Assembly: GCA_001778285.1 (NCBI GenBank)
Contig: MFGL01000017.1
Coordinates: 5,905-13,583, forward strand
Reading direction: 5' to 3'
Origin: Candidatus Falkowbacteria bacterium RIFOXYC2_FULL_47_12
Lineage (GTDB): Bacteria > Patescibacteriota > Patescibacteriia > Patescibacteriales > XYC2-FULL-47-12
DNA length: 7,679 nucleotides
Shown here: in pieces, positions 1 to 6,461 of the stretch
Numbering within the stretch: position 1 is the stretch's first letter
Layout of the letters: the number at the start of each line of letters is the position of its first letter
Notes under the pieces: model-generated
The model's database searches: none
What the model saw: the letters and a program-made list of their open reading frames with translations, nothing else
Told to the model about the DNA's origin: nothing
Translations under genes and position numbers: made by a program

Positions 1-1130
1 GTAAAGCCGACCTCGGTTCTGATTTGCGACTGGTTAGCGCCTTCCAAAAAGTACTCAACCGGGTCCTCCAAGGTAGAAATATTCACCCCTTCGCTGACTA
101 ATATATTTAAAATGGAAAACAACGTTGTTGACTTCCCCGAACCGGTCGGGCCGGTCACTAAAAAGATGCCGTCAGTTCTTTTGATGTTCTGCTCAATGAT
201 TTTCAAGTTGCGTCCGTCAAAGCCTAAATCCGCCAATTTTGGCGCGCCGCTGCTCACGTCCAAAATACGCATAACGACCTTTTCTGAATCTATGAGCGGC
301 AGGACTGAAACGCGAAAGTCAATGCGCTTTTCACCGAAACTCAAGCGGATGCGTCCGTCTTGCGGGGTGCGCGTTTCGTCAAGTTTGAGATTGGCCAGCA
401 CTTTGACGCGGGCCACGATGCTGTCGTGCACGCTCAGAGGCAACGTCAACGAGGTGTGCAAGATGCCGTCAATGCGGTAGCGCACCCGGCTCGCCTGCTT
501 AAAAGGTTCAATGTGAATATCCGATGCTTTGCCTTCCACGGCGTGGCGCAGGATAACCGAAACAATTTTTGATATCGGCGCGGCCTTGGTTATTTCTTCG
601 GTTTTGTTGCCAGCCTGCTTGCTTTCACTGCTTTCTTCGGATTCCTGCTTTTGCGCTTCCAGGGCGACCTTTACTTCTTCAGATATGGTTTCGTACTGAC
701 GCAGGGCTTTCTGAAAACTGTCTTTGGAAATTAAAAAGTAGCGCACGCTCAAGCCCTCTTCTTTGGCTAAAAAATTAATGGCCTCCAATGCCTTTAAATT
801 CCCCATGTCCAATACGCCGACGTCAATGCGCCGACCGGCGCGGCTGAAACAGATTACCTGATAATTTTTGGCGACCGCGGCGGTAATGGTATTCAGCGCG
901 TCTTTAGGAATTTCCTGGTCCAAAAGACTGGCGTACGAAACGCCGCGGGCTTTGGCTCTGGCTTCCGTCAGCTGCTCGGAATTGACAATTTTTTCTTCTA
1001 TCAGCACGTCTTCCACGCTTTTGTCCGGAGTTTGCGCCAGCTGTTTCGTCACGGCGTCCGCCTGCGCGGACGTCAACGCGCCGCTTGCTTGCAAAAAAGT
1101 GAGCAGGTCATTATTTGGTTTTTGCGGCAT
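1..1130 (-). CDS. pilB: Type IV pilus assembly ATPase PilB (GspE/PilB family), 3' end cut by window edge
   Basis: Cytoplasmic hexameric ATPase that powers pilus extension by turning the platform protein PilC. The 376 visible residues show an N-terminal MshEN/T2SSE_N-like domain (about 1-150), a Glu/Ser/Lys-rich linker (about 160-185), and the secretion ATPase core beginning with APISKIVSVILRHAV. Core motifs are ASDIHIEP (about 202-209), RYRIDGIL, the Walker A GPTGSGKST (327-335, bases about 126-152) and the Asp box LEDPVEY (354-360). The frame is still open at base 3; the Walker B, His box and C-terminal zinc-binding region expected of this family lie outside. The ATG at 1130 is firm because an in-frame TAG sits 12 bases upstream. 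No Shine-Dalgarno is visible. It is the last gene seen of the pilMNO operon, 15 bases after the small membrane protein. The neighbours and the N-terminal domain favour PilB over PilT or a type II secretion GspE. Confidence 0.96.
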   Translation of the reverse strand, partial: MPQKPNNDLLTFLQASGALTSAQADAVTKQLAQTPDKSVEDVLIEEKIVNSEQLTEARAKARGVSYASLLDQEIPKDALNTITAAVAKNYQVICFSRAGRRIDVGVLDMGNLKALEAINFLAKEEGLSVRYFLISKDSFQKALRQYETISEEVKVALEAQKQESEESSESKQAGNKTEEITKAAPISKIVSVILRHAVEGKASDIHIEPFKQASRVRYRIDGILHTSLTLPLSVHDSIVARVKVLANLKLDETRTPQDGRIRLSFGEKRIDFRVSVLPLIDSEKVVMRILDVSSGAPKLADLGFDGRNLKIIEQNIKRTDGIFLVTGPTGSGKSTTLFSILNILVSEGVNISTLEDPVEYFLEGANQSQIRTEVGF

Positions 1131-1145
1131 AGGAATATGCTAGTT

Positions 1146-1442
1146 TTAAGGAAGGGAAAAGGGATTGCTGCTGCGGCCGCTCTCAACCGTGACGGGCTTG
1201 CCGAAATTACGCAGCGCTTGAAACTTCGCATCCTGCAAAAAATCAAGCTCGTGCTCCTGATACAGAGCGGCATCGCCGGCAGTCGCGCTGCCGGCATTTT
1301 TGACCACCGGCGCCGTCGCGGTTGAGCCGCCGCCGGCAAAAAAATTAACGTAAATCAAAAACACGGAAACGCCAAACAAGAGCACCAGCATAACGATGTA
1401 GAGAGCCATTTTTTTGGGTTGGATGCGTTTGAGTGTAAGCAT
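1146..1442 (-). CDS. Small single-pass membrane protein in the pilP position of the pilus operon
   Basis: A 98-residue protein of no family I can name with certainty. A short basic N-terminus (LKRIQPKK) is followed by one strong membrane helix (about 13-35), a Gly/Ser/Thr/Ala-rich stretch (37-57) and a short soluble tail; the predicted topology is N-in with the tail outside. The tail ends in GKPVTVESGRSSNPFSLP. The GR-x-x-NPF element resembles the GRRDPF-type element near the N-terminal part of PilP pilus lipoproteins, which link PilNO to the secretin. There is no lipobox and no PilP beta-domain, so it is not an orthodox PilP. It lies 10 bases after pilO and 15 before pilB, so it is almost certainly part of the pilus operon and may be an inner-membrane accessory of the PilMNO complex. 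A weak AAAGAG sequence 7-12 bases before the ATG could serve as a ribosome binding site. Existence is well supported; function is inferred from position. Confidence 0.8.
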   Translation of the reverse strand: MLTLKRIQPKKMALYIVMLVLLFGVSVFLIYVNFFAGGGSTATAPVVKNAGSATAGDAALYQEHELDFLQDAKFQALRNFGKPVTVESGRSSNPFSLP

Positions 1443-1452
1443 AATAAACTCT

Positions 1453-2151
1453 TTACGGCGCCGGTGTGGCAGTTACGTAATACGCCTGCAGCGTTATTTC
1501 AGCCGCCTCGCTCTTGGGGTCATAGCTGACTTCCTGGACGTCTAACAGCCGCGCGTTCTGTTCCAAAGCGGCCAAAAAATTTTTAAACGCGGCATAGCCG
1601 GCTCCGCTGACTTTTATGGTTAGATTTATCGTTTGCGGACCAGCACCAGCGGCCGCGTCGGCGGGCGCTTTTTCAGTAACCTCAAGCCGGCTGCGCTTCG
1701 GCATATTCTCCGCCGCTGTTTCATCACTGAGCGCAATCGCGGTTACAAAAATACCGTTTTGCTTGGCCATCGCGTTCAGCTGGAAAAACAGCGTTTCCAA
1801 ATCTTCGCGCTCGGGCACAAGGGCGTTAATGGCCGCCAAATCCGCGGCGCTAATGCTATTATAGGCGTCAAGCAAACGCTGAAGGTCGGCGCTTTTTTTC
1901 TCAGTCTGCGCCATGGCCGTCTGCATCTGTTCGTCGGTAGTTCGCGCTTGCGCCTGCCACGCCGAGATGGCATCAAGCTGGGGCTTGACCGCGAGCCCGT
2001 AGCCAAGCAACGCGACAACAATAACTTCAATGCCAACTGTATAGTAAAAATACCGCTGAAAAAATAACGCTGCCGCCGAACGTTGCTCGTTGTCGTTGCT
2101 TTTCTTTTCGGGACGCTGCCGCGAATCATTTTGGTTTGCTGACACCTCCAT
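1453..2151 (-). CDS. pilO: Type IV pilus alignment-complex protein PilO
   Basis: Inner-membrane partner of PilN that helps align the pilus motor with the rest of the machine. The 232 residues show a hydrophilic N-terminus (1-25), one membrane helix (about 36-54), a Gln/Ala/Lys-rich coiled coil (about 58-98), the typical LVPEREDLETLFFQL segment (111-125) and a ferredoxin-like C-terminal domain (about 130-226). The domain contains the family-like INLTIKVSGAGYAAFKNFL region and ends in EITLQAYYV. An Ala/Pro-rich loop (160-172) interrupts the domain. I start it at the ATG at 2151, four bases after the pilN stop. An upstream in-frame ATG at 2205 would add 18 residues that lie inside pilN and read unlike any PilO N-terminus. 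There is no Shine-Dalgarno, so coupling to pilN translation is likely. The call rests on architecture and on its position between pilN and pilB; sequence identity in this family is low. Confidence 0.9.
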   Translation of the reverse strand: MEVSANQNDSRQRPEKKSNDNEQRSAAALFFQRYFYYTVGIEVIVVALLGYGLAVKPQLDAISAWQAQARTTDEQMQTAMAQTEKKSADLQRLLDAYNSISAADLAAINALVPEREDLETLFFQLNAMAKQNGIFVTAIALSDETAAENMPKRSRLEVTEKAPADAAAGAGPQTINLTIKVSGAGYAAFKNFLAALEQNARLLDVQEVSYDPKSEAAEITLQAYYVTATPAP

Positions 2152-2155
2152 AGTA

Positions 2156-3271
2156 TTATTTATAAAATATGGTTTTATCAACCAAAAGCCCCAGATCAAA
2201 TTCAACGACGTTCACCGACTGTGCTGTTTCGCCCCGCAACTGTTGTTCGGAAACGGCCTGCATACTCTGTGCCGTCGCCGCCTGAGTATAGCGCGGTTCC
2301 TGCTGCCAAGCCTGCGCCTGCGCCACAAACCCCGCAAAATCACGCGCCCGTCCTTTCAGCGTATACTCGCCGGATAAGTCTCCGGCAAAACCGAGGTAAT
2401 AAACGCTGGGAAGCGTATTATTCTCAAGATATGTGAAAAAATTCGTCCAGTAACTATGGGTATCCAGCAAAGACTGTATTAGTTGCGCCTTCCGGCGCAG
2501 AGGCGCCATGGCCGCGGCCTGTTCCGTCAGGGCGGCAAAACTGGTCTGCGCGCTCTCAAGCTGTATCTGCAGCGGGGAAACGTACACGCCCTGATTCTGT
2601 TTCACTTGCAACGCGTACCACCACGCACCCGCCACCACCATGAGCGTTACGGCGATGCTTATGATATTAATGCCGACTAATTTACGCCAGTTAAAAAACA
2701 GAAACTCCTGTCCTTTGAGCAAGTTCGTTCCCACAAATGCCTGGTGAAACCGCGGACGCGGCGCCGGCTTTTGCGCTATCGGCGCAGGGATAACCGGCTG
2801 CGCCGCCGGCTGAGGGGAAACTTTATACTCGGGATTATCTAGTTTAACAACTGGCGCTGGTTGTGGTATTTTTTGAGGCTGTGGCAAATTTTTTTCCGGC
2901 AACGGCGCTTTCGGCTTTCGCGGACGCGAAAGCCACGTGTGCAGTCCGACAAAAAAAGACGGTTTTGACGCTTTCTTTTCAACTTTATGAACATGCGTAG
3001 GCCGGGTATCGGCGTACTGAATATGCGCCAAAAGATTTTTCCGGTCATCCCGCAATTTGCCTGACGGCTGAGACGCTGAAGTGTTTTTTTGCTTTCTCCG
3101 TCCGGCGTAAGCCAAATTCTGCCACCAGTGTTTTTTTACAAGCGGCGTTTTTTCAGATAACGGCCGAGAATCGCGCAGCGGTTCGGACAGCGCAATGCCC
3201 TCGTCTTTTTTTGGCGCTTCCTTTTTGTGCGGCCGTAATTCTTTTGGTAAAAAATTAATGTCTTCGGACAT
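2156..3271 (-). CDS. pilN: Type IV pilus protein PilN with a long N-terminal proline-rich extension
   Basis: Membrane protein that binds the PilM ring in the cytoplasm and pairs with PilO outside. The N-terminus MSEDINFLPKELR carries the INFLP version of the INLLP-type peptide that docks into PilM in characterised systems. In ordinary PilN, roughly 180-220 residues long, this peptide sits shortly before the membrane helix. Here 371 residues are seen, and the peptide (5-9) is followed by a basic, probably disordered region (about 14-118), a Pro/Gln/Ala-rich stretch (119-174), and only then the membrane helix (about 198-220). A coiled coil (about 235-270) and a PilN-like domain follow, with FFTYLENNTLPSVYYLGF and a TLKGRARDFAGFVAQAQAW segment. 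I chose the ATG at 3271 because it puts the PilM-binding motif at the N-terminus; the in-frame ATG at 3319 would overlap pilM and add 16 residues with no family character. It starts 13 bases after pilM. Confidence 0.93.
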   Translation of the reverse strand: MSEDINFLPKELRPHKKEAPKKDEGIALSEPLRDSRPLSEKTPLVKKHWWQNLAYAGRRKQKNTSASQPSGKLRDDRKNLLAHIQYADTRPTHVHKVEKKASKPSFFVGLHTWLSRPRKPKAPLPEKNLPQPQKIPQPAPVVKLDNPEYKVSPQPAAQPVIPAPIAQKPAPRPRFHQAFVGTNLLKGQEFLFFNWRKLVGINIISIAVTLMVVAGAWWYALQVKQNQGVYVSPLQIQLESAQTSFAALTEQAAAMAPLRRKAQLIQSLLDTHSYWTNFFTYLENNTLPSVYYLGFAGDLSGEYTLKGRARDFAGFVAQAQAWQQEPRYTQAATAQSMQAVSEQQLRGETAQSVNVVEFDLGLLVDKTIFYK

Positions 3272-3284
3272 AGTTTTCTTTAAA

Positions 3285-4319
3285 TCAAAGCGTCTCGCGC
3301 AACGCCAGCCCAACCGCAATAGCCATGCGCGGACCCATTTCGGCCAGGACTGGTTTTAAATCAAGCGGATAGGAAACCCGCGCCCACGGATCGCCGATAA
3401 TGACATTCATATCCATGATGCCGCTGATGTAAGCGGCGATGTTGAGCAGATGCGCGCCGCCGCCGGACAGAATGATTTTTTCAATCTTTTTGTTATTTTC
3501 CTGCTGGTAAACAGTAAGCGAATACTTGATTTCGTTGGTAATGGAGCTCAAAGTATCTGTGATAATTTTCGGCAGCTGTTTTCCCGAATCATTCACGGCG
3601 CCCAAACTCAAATCAGACTTAAATTGTTCGGCGCGCTTGAAACCGACTTTTAAACTGTCGCTGACCGCTTTGGTAATCATGATGCCGCCCGCCTCAAGAC
3701 TGCGGATAAACGTCGGCAACCCGCCCTCGACAACGGCGATGTCGGTATTGACCGCACCCAGATCAACCACGGCGATAACCGACGGGTCGTCGCCCACCAG
3801 CGCGCGGATAAGCGAAAACATTTCGGTTTCCAAGCTCACTAATCGCAGCTGGGCTTTCTGAAAGATGCTGATGTATTTTTTCACCAAGGAACGAGGCGCG
3901 CCGGTCAAAAGTACTTTGACGTTTTTTTTGCCGTCCTCATCCACCACTTTCCAGTCTAAAATCATCTCTTCCAAGGCGAGGGGGATGACTTTTTTCGCCT
4001 CCCACATAACAGCGCTCTCCATATCTTCTTTTTTGGCTTCGTGCAAATTCAGCACCGAAGAAAAAACCGAAAAACTCGGCATGGCCGCAACTGCGTTCAC
4101 TGACGTCATGTTGCAGCGTTTGCGCAGTTCCATGATGATGTCGGTTATTCTAGTCACGTCAAACTCCAACGCTTTTTTGGCAAAATCAGCAACCTCCTCG
4201 CTGTAGCCGTAATTAACGAGCGTCGGTATGCCCTTAACTTGTTTGAGTTCAACGGCTTTCACGCTGGTGGTGCCGATGTCAAAACCGACGTAGCTTTGTG
4301 TTTTGTTGAATAAGGCCAT
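3285..4319 (-). CDS. pilM: Type IV pilus assembly protein PilM (actin-like ATPase fold)
   Basis: Cytoplasmic actin/FtsA-like protein that binds ATP and the N-terminal peptide of PilN, forming the inner ring around the pilus motor. It has 344 residues, a normal PilM length. Visible motifs are phosphate-1 YVGFDIGTTSVKAVEL (10-25), the 1C-type region PSFSVFSSVLNL (81-92), phosphate-2 VVDLGAVNTDIAVVEGG (184-200), the EAGGIMITKAV segment (209-219) and the adenosine-binding SGGGAHLLNI (285-294). The C-terminus ends MAIAVGLALRETL, close to the usual family end, and the stop is TGA. This shows TGA is read as stop here. It is the first gene of the operon, facing away from the beta-propeller gene. No Shine-Dalgarno lies upstream of the ATG at 4319. 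The 344-residue continuous reading frame and complete motif set make the assignment secure. Confidence 0.97.
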   Translation of the reverse strand: MALFNKTQSYVGFDIGTTSVKAVELKQVKGIPTLVNYGYSEEVADFAKKALEFDVTRITDIIMELRKRCNMTSVNAVAAMPSFSVFSSVLNLHEAKKEDMESAVMWEAKKVIPLALEEMILDWKVVDEDGKKNVKVLLTGAPRSLVKKYISIFQKAQLRLVSLETEMFSLIRALVGDDPSVIAVVDLGAVNTDIAVVEGGLPTFIRSLEAGGIMITKAVSDSLKVGFKRAEQFKSDLSLGAVNDSGKQLPKIITDTLSSITNEIKYSLTVYQQENNKKIEKIILSGGGAHLLNIAAYISGIMDMNVIIGDPWARVSYPLDLKPVLAEMGPRMAIAVGLALRETL

Positions 4320-4324
4320 GTTCT

Positions 4325-4353
4325 TTGCGGCGCGCTCTCAATTAGTGTATAAT
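4325..4353 (+). promoter_or_regulatory. Sigma-70-type promoter for the propeller gene group
   Basis: A perfect -10 box TATAAT lies at 4348-4353. A partial -35 TTGCGG lies at 4325-4330, with a 17-base spacer. Transcription would start near 4360, leaving an untranslated leader of about 80 bases before the ATG at 4441. A weaker alternative is TTGGTT (4381-4386) with TTTATT (4404-4409), also 17 bases apart, which would give a much shorter leader. The call rests on consensus matching alone. Confidence 0.5.
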
Positions 4354-4406
4354 GCAAGTAACGAAAGGGACGCTTGGGGTTTGGTTATTAACAGTAAACT
4401 AAATTT

Positions 4407-4436
4407 ATTTTACCACAAATTGCCACTACCACACAA
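4407..4436 (-). promoter_or_regulatory. Candidate promoter for the pilM-led pilus operon
   Basis: Reading on the minus strand, TTGTGT (4431-4436) and TAAAAT (4407-4412) are separated by 18 bases. They point to a start near 4400 and a leader of about 80 bases before pilM. The match to the sigma-70 consensus is moderate and the region is AT-rich, so a chance match is quite possible. No better minus-strand pair was seen between the two genes. Confidence 0.28.
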
Positions 4437-4440
4437 ATGT

Positions 4441-5697
4441 ATGGAATTAAATTATAAAAAAATCGGTCTACTCATCGGCTTTGTCGCGCTCGTGGCCGTC
4501 TTGGGATTCCTCATATACTTTTTATTTTTCCGCGCGGCGCCGGCAACGGTGACGCCAGGCTCGGAAGTAACGTCAACCGGCGCCGGCCAATTGCCCAGCG
4601 CGGGAATCGGCGCGGGCGGCGGAGAAGTAATACCCGGTGGCGGCAGTTTGCCGAGCGGCAGCGAAGTAGCTACGGAAACCACCGGCGCGCAAACGAAACC
4701 GCAACCGGACGCTGTGGCCGCGGGCGGCCTGACGCAAACGACCTCGCTCTCTGATGCACCGACGCTCGCGCCGACGCTGGGCGCAAACGGCAGCGACATG
4801 CTGTACTACAACAAAAATGACGGGAAATTCTACCGCAGCAACCAAAACGGCACGGCGTTTCTTTTGTCCGACAAGACGTTCTTTGACGTACAAAACGTCA
4901 CCTGGGCGCCGGACAAACAAAAAGCCGTCATTGAGTATCCGGACGGCGCAAACATTGTCTATAATTTCCAGACCGACCAGCAGTACAGTCTGCCCGCGCA
5001 CTGGAAAGATTTTGACTTTTCACCGGACAGCGCGCGCATCGTTGCCAAAAGCATCGGCAGCGACCCGGACACCCGCTGGCTGATGGTGGCAAACGACGAC
5101 GGCTCCCAGGCGCAAGCGCTGGAACCCATCGGCGATAAAGACGCCACAGTCTACCCTTCCTGGTCGCCCAACAACCTCTCGGTTGCCACGTATTCGGAGA
5201 GCATTGACTTTGACCGCCAGCGGCTCTACTTCGTGGGGCTCAACCACGAAAATTTTAAATCAACTGTTATTGAGGGCCGCGGGTTTGAAGAGCAGTGGAG
5301 TCCGGCGGGTGAAAGTTTGCTCTACAGCGTCTATAACAGCGGCACCCAGCTCAAACCGACTCTCTGGGTCGTTGATGCCAAGGGCGAGAGCATCGGCGCC
5401 GGACGAACCGATTTGAACCTGCAAACCTGGGCGCACAAATGCACGTTTGCAGACAGCGCGACGCTCTACTGCGCCGTGCCCAATAGCCTGCCGGAAGGCG
5501 CGGGACTGTTTCCCGAACTCGCGCAACAGAGCGTTGACTCCCTCTACAAAGTCAACCTGAAAACCGGCGCGCAAACGCTCGTGGCCGTTCCGGATGGCAA
5601 CTACAATATGGAAAATATTACCGTTTCCGCTGACGGCTCAACGCTCTATTTCTCTGACGCCCTCTCAGGCCGCTTGCGTACGATTCGGTTAAAATAA
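4441..5697 (+). CDS. Membrane-anchored TolB-like six-repeat beta-propeller protein
   Basis: A 418-residue envelope protein. It has a basic N-terminus (NYKK), one membrane helix (about 8-30), a long linker rich in Gly, Ser, Thr, Pro and Ala (about 34-115), and a C-terminal repeat domain. Six blade-like repeats start at TWAPDKQKAVI (154), FSPDSARIVAK (193), WSPNNLSVAT (241), WSPAGESLLYS (286), FADSATLYCA (336) and VSADGSTLYFS (395). These are variants of the WSPDG-x-x-(I/L) motif of TolB/PD40 propellers, which act as scaffolds for binding proteins or peptides. No catalytic triad of the peptidase S9 type is visible. The only two cysteines are 334 and 344, both in the fifth repeat, and the next gene is a DsbA-like oxidoreductase. 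I chose the ATG at 4441: the frame extends back to an ATG at 4303, but that would overlap pilM and bury the membrane helix behind 46 unconvincing residues. No Shine-Dalgarno. Its partner is unknown. Confidence 0.88.
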   Translation: MELNYKKIGLLIGFVALVAVLGFLIYFLFFRAAPATVTPGSEVTSTGAGQLPSAGIGAGGGEVIPGGGSLPSGSEVATETTGAQTKPQPDAVAAGGLTQTTSLSDAPTLAPTLGANGSDMLYYNKNDGKFYRSNQNGTAFLLSDKTFFDVQNVTWAPDKQKAVIEYPDGANIVYNFQTDQQYSLPAHWKDFDFSPDSARIVAKSIGSDPDTRWLMVANDDGSQAQALEPIGDKDATVYPSWSPNNLSVATYSESIDFDRQRLYFVGLNHENFKSTVIEGRGFEEQWSPAGESLLYSVYNSGTQLKPTLWVVDAKGESIGAGRTDLNLQTWAHKCTFADSATLYCAVPNSLPEGAGLFPELAQQSVDSLYKVNLKTGAQTLVAVPDGNYNMENITVSADGSTLYFSDALSGRLRTIRLK

Positions 5698-5701
5698 CAA
5701 A

Positions 5702-6454
5702 ATGACCCGCAAAAGAATAACTGCTAACACCGCTTATACCCGCACTTTCATTATCCTCTCGCTCGGGGCGTTTTTATTGTTTGCCGTTTTTTTATTCGTC
5801 GTCATTCCCCTGCTCTTTGGCACGCGCGCGAAACAACAGACTGCCGCGCCAAATATGTATTTGAAAAATACGGACGCGGGCGCTGACCCGCTCCTGACGG
5901 CCGTTCCCCAGCTTAAAGACATTATCGCCGGACCAGTCTTATCCGCTCCCGATCCCGCATTCGGACCTGCGGATGCGCCGGTTAGTATTACCGTCTACAC
6001 TAATTTTTCCTGCTGGTACTGCGGCCAGACAGTTGCGCTCGCGCAAAAGGTGCAGGCGGAATTTCCCGAGCGCGTGCGCGTCCTGCACAAGGATTTTCCC
6101 AACGCAAACAAGGCCTACGCTTCATACCAGGCGGCCATTGCCGGCCGCTGCGCGCAGGCGCAAAATAAATTTTGGGATGTATCCGCGCGCTTGTATGAAA
6201 ATTACAATGAACTGAGCAAAGATACATTTTTAACCATTGCAAAAAATGCCGGGCTTAACGTGACGCAATTTGAAAACTGCCTTGACGCCAAAACGACGCC
6301 GCCGGTTGTTCCGGCTATTGACGATGATATCGCCGAGGCAAACGCGCTGGGCATTGTCGGCGTGCCTTTGGTCTATGTAAATAACCGCGAACTGCCGGCC
6401 GAATTAACGTCTGAGGAATTAAAGGCCGCCGTGGAGCGGGAACTCTCTCATTAG
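5702..6454 (+). CDS. Membrane-anchored DsbA-like thiol:disulfide oxidoreductase (thioredoxin fold)
   Basis: Probably introduces or rearranges disulfides in exported proteins. The 250 residues begin with a basic tail (TRKRITANT), then one membrane helix (about 15-38) and a spacer (40-80). A DsbA/Thioredoxin_4-type domain follows (about 82-248). It shows SITVYTNFSCWYCGQ with the redox pair C104-W-Y-C107, the HKDFPNANK strand-loop (129-137), the helical insert with AGRCAQAQNKFWDV (147-160) and ENCLDA (191-196). The cis-proline loop is GIVGVPLVYVNN (217-228, Pro222). Two further cysteines (150 and 193) sit at positions where many relatives of this family also have them. The gene starts 4 bases after the propeller stop, so the two are probably co-expressed, and the propeller may be a substrate. 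No DsbB or VKOR partner for re-oxidation is in the window. The family is clear; the preferred direction (oxidase or isomerase) cannot be told from the sequence. Confidence 0.93.
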   Translation: MTRKRITANTAYTRTFIILSLGAFLLFAVFLFVVIPLLFGTRAKQQTAAPNMYLKNTDAGADPLLTAVPQLKDIIAGPVLSAPDPAFGPADAPVSITVYTNFSCWYCGQTVALAQKVQAEFPERVRVLHKDFPNANKAYASYQAAIAGRCAQAQNKFWDVSARLYENYNELSKDTFLTIAKNAGLNVTQFENCLDAKTTPPVVPAIDDDIAEANALGIVGVPLVYVNNRELPAELTSEELKAAVERELSH

Positions 6455-6461
6455 CCAAAAT

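Larger units (their letters stand above)
4320..4440. other. Divergent intergenic region between the pilus operon and the propeller-radA gene group
   Basis: These 121 bases separate the two outward-facing ATGs and are more AT-rich than the flanking genes. They hold the two promoter candidates listed separately. A short near-palindrome GTTATTAAC (4384-4392) could be a half-site pair for a regulator, but it is too short to call. I see no riboswitch, RNA gene or terminator hairpin. Confidence 0.8.

Noticed and set aside
1633..2067. 144-residue plus-strand open frame opposite pilO
   Set aside because: It is an antisense shadow of a well-supported gene, with Arg-rich composition and no recognisable domain or start context.
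2152..2205. Longer PilO start at 2205 on the minus strand
   Set aside because: The 18 extra residues lie inside the pilN coding region and do not look like a PilO N-terminus; the ATG at 2151 is 4 bases after the pilN stop.
3285..3287. TGA recoded as glycine, as in Gracilibacteria and Absconditabacteria
   Set aside because: pilM ends at this TGA at the expected family length, and every other gene is full-length under the standard code.
3272..3319. Longer PilN start at 3319 on the minus strand
   Set aside because: It would overlap the end of pilM and bury the PilM-docking peptide, which is at the extreme N-terminus in characterised PilN proteins.
4384..4392. GTTATTAAC palindrome as a regulator site
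   Set aside because: Nine bases in an AT-rich intergenic region with no second copy is too weak to call.
4303..4440. Upstream extension of the propeller frame to an ATG at 4303
   Set aside because: It overlaps the start of pilM, contains the promoter-like TATAAT, and would place 46 residues without signal-like character before the membrane helix. The ATG at 4441 gives a normal anchor.
4573..5001. 142-residue minus-strand open frame opposite the propeller gene
   Set aside because: It is an antisense shadow created by the GC-rich linker and has no coherent family features.
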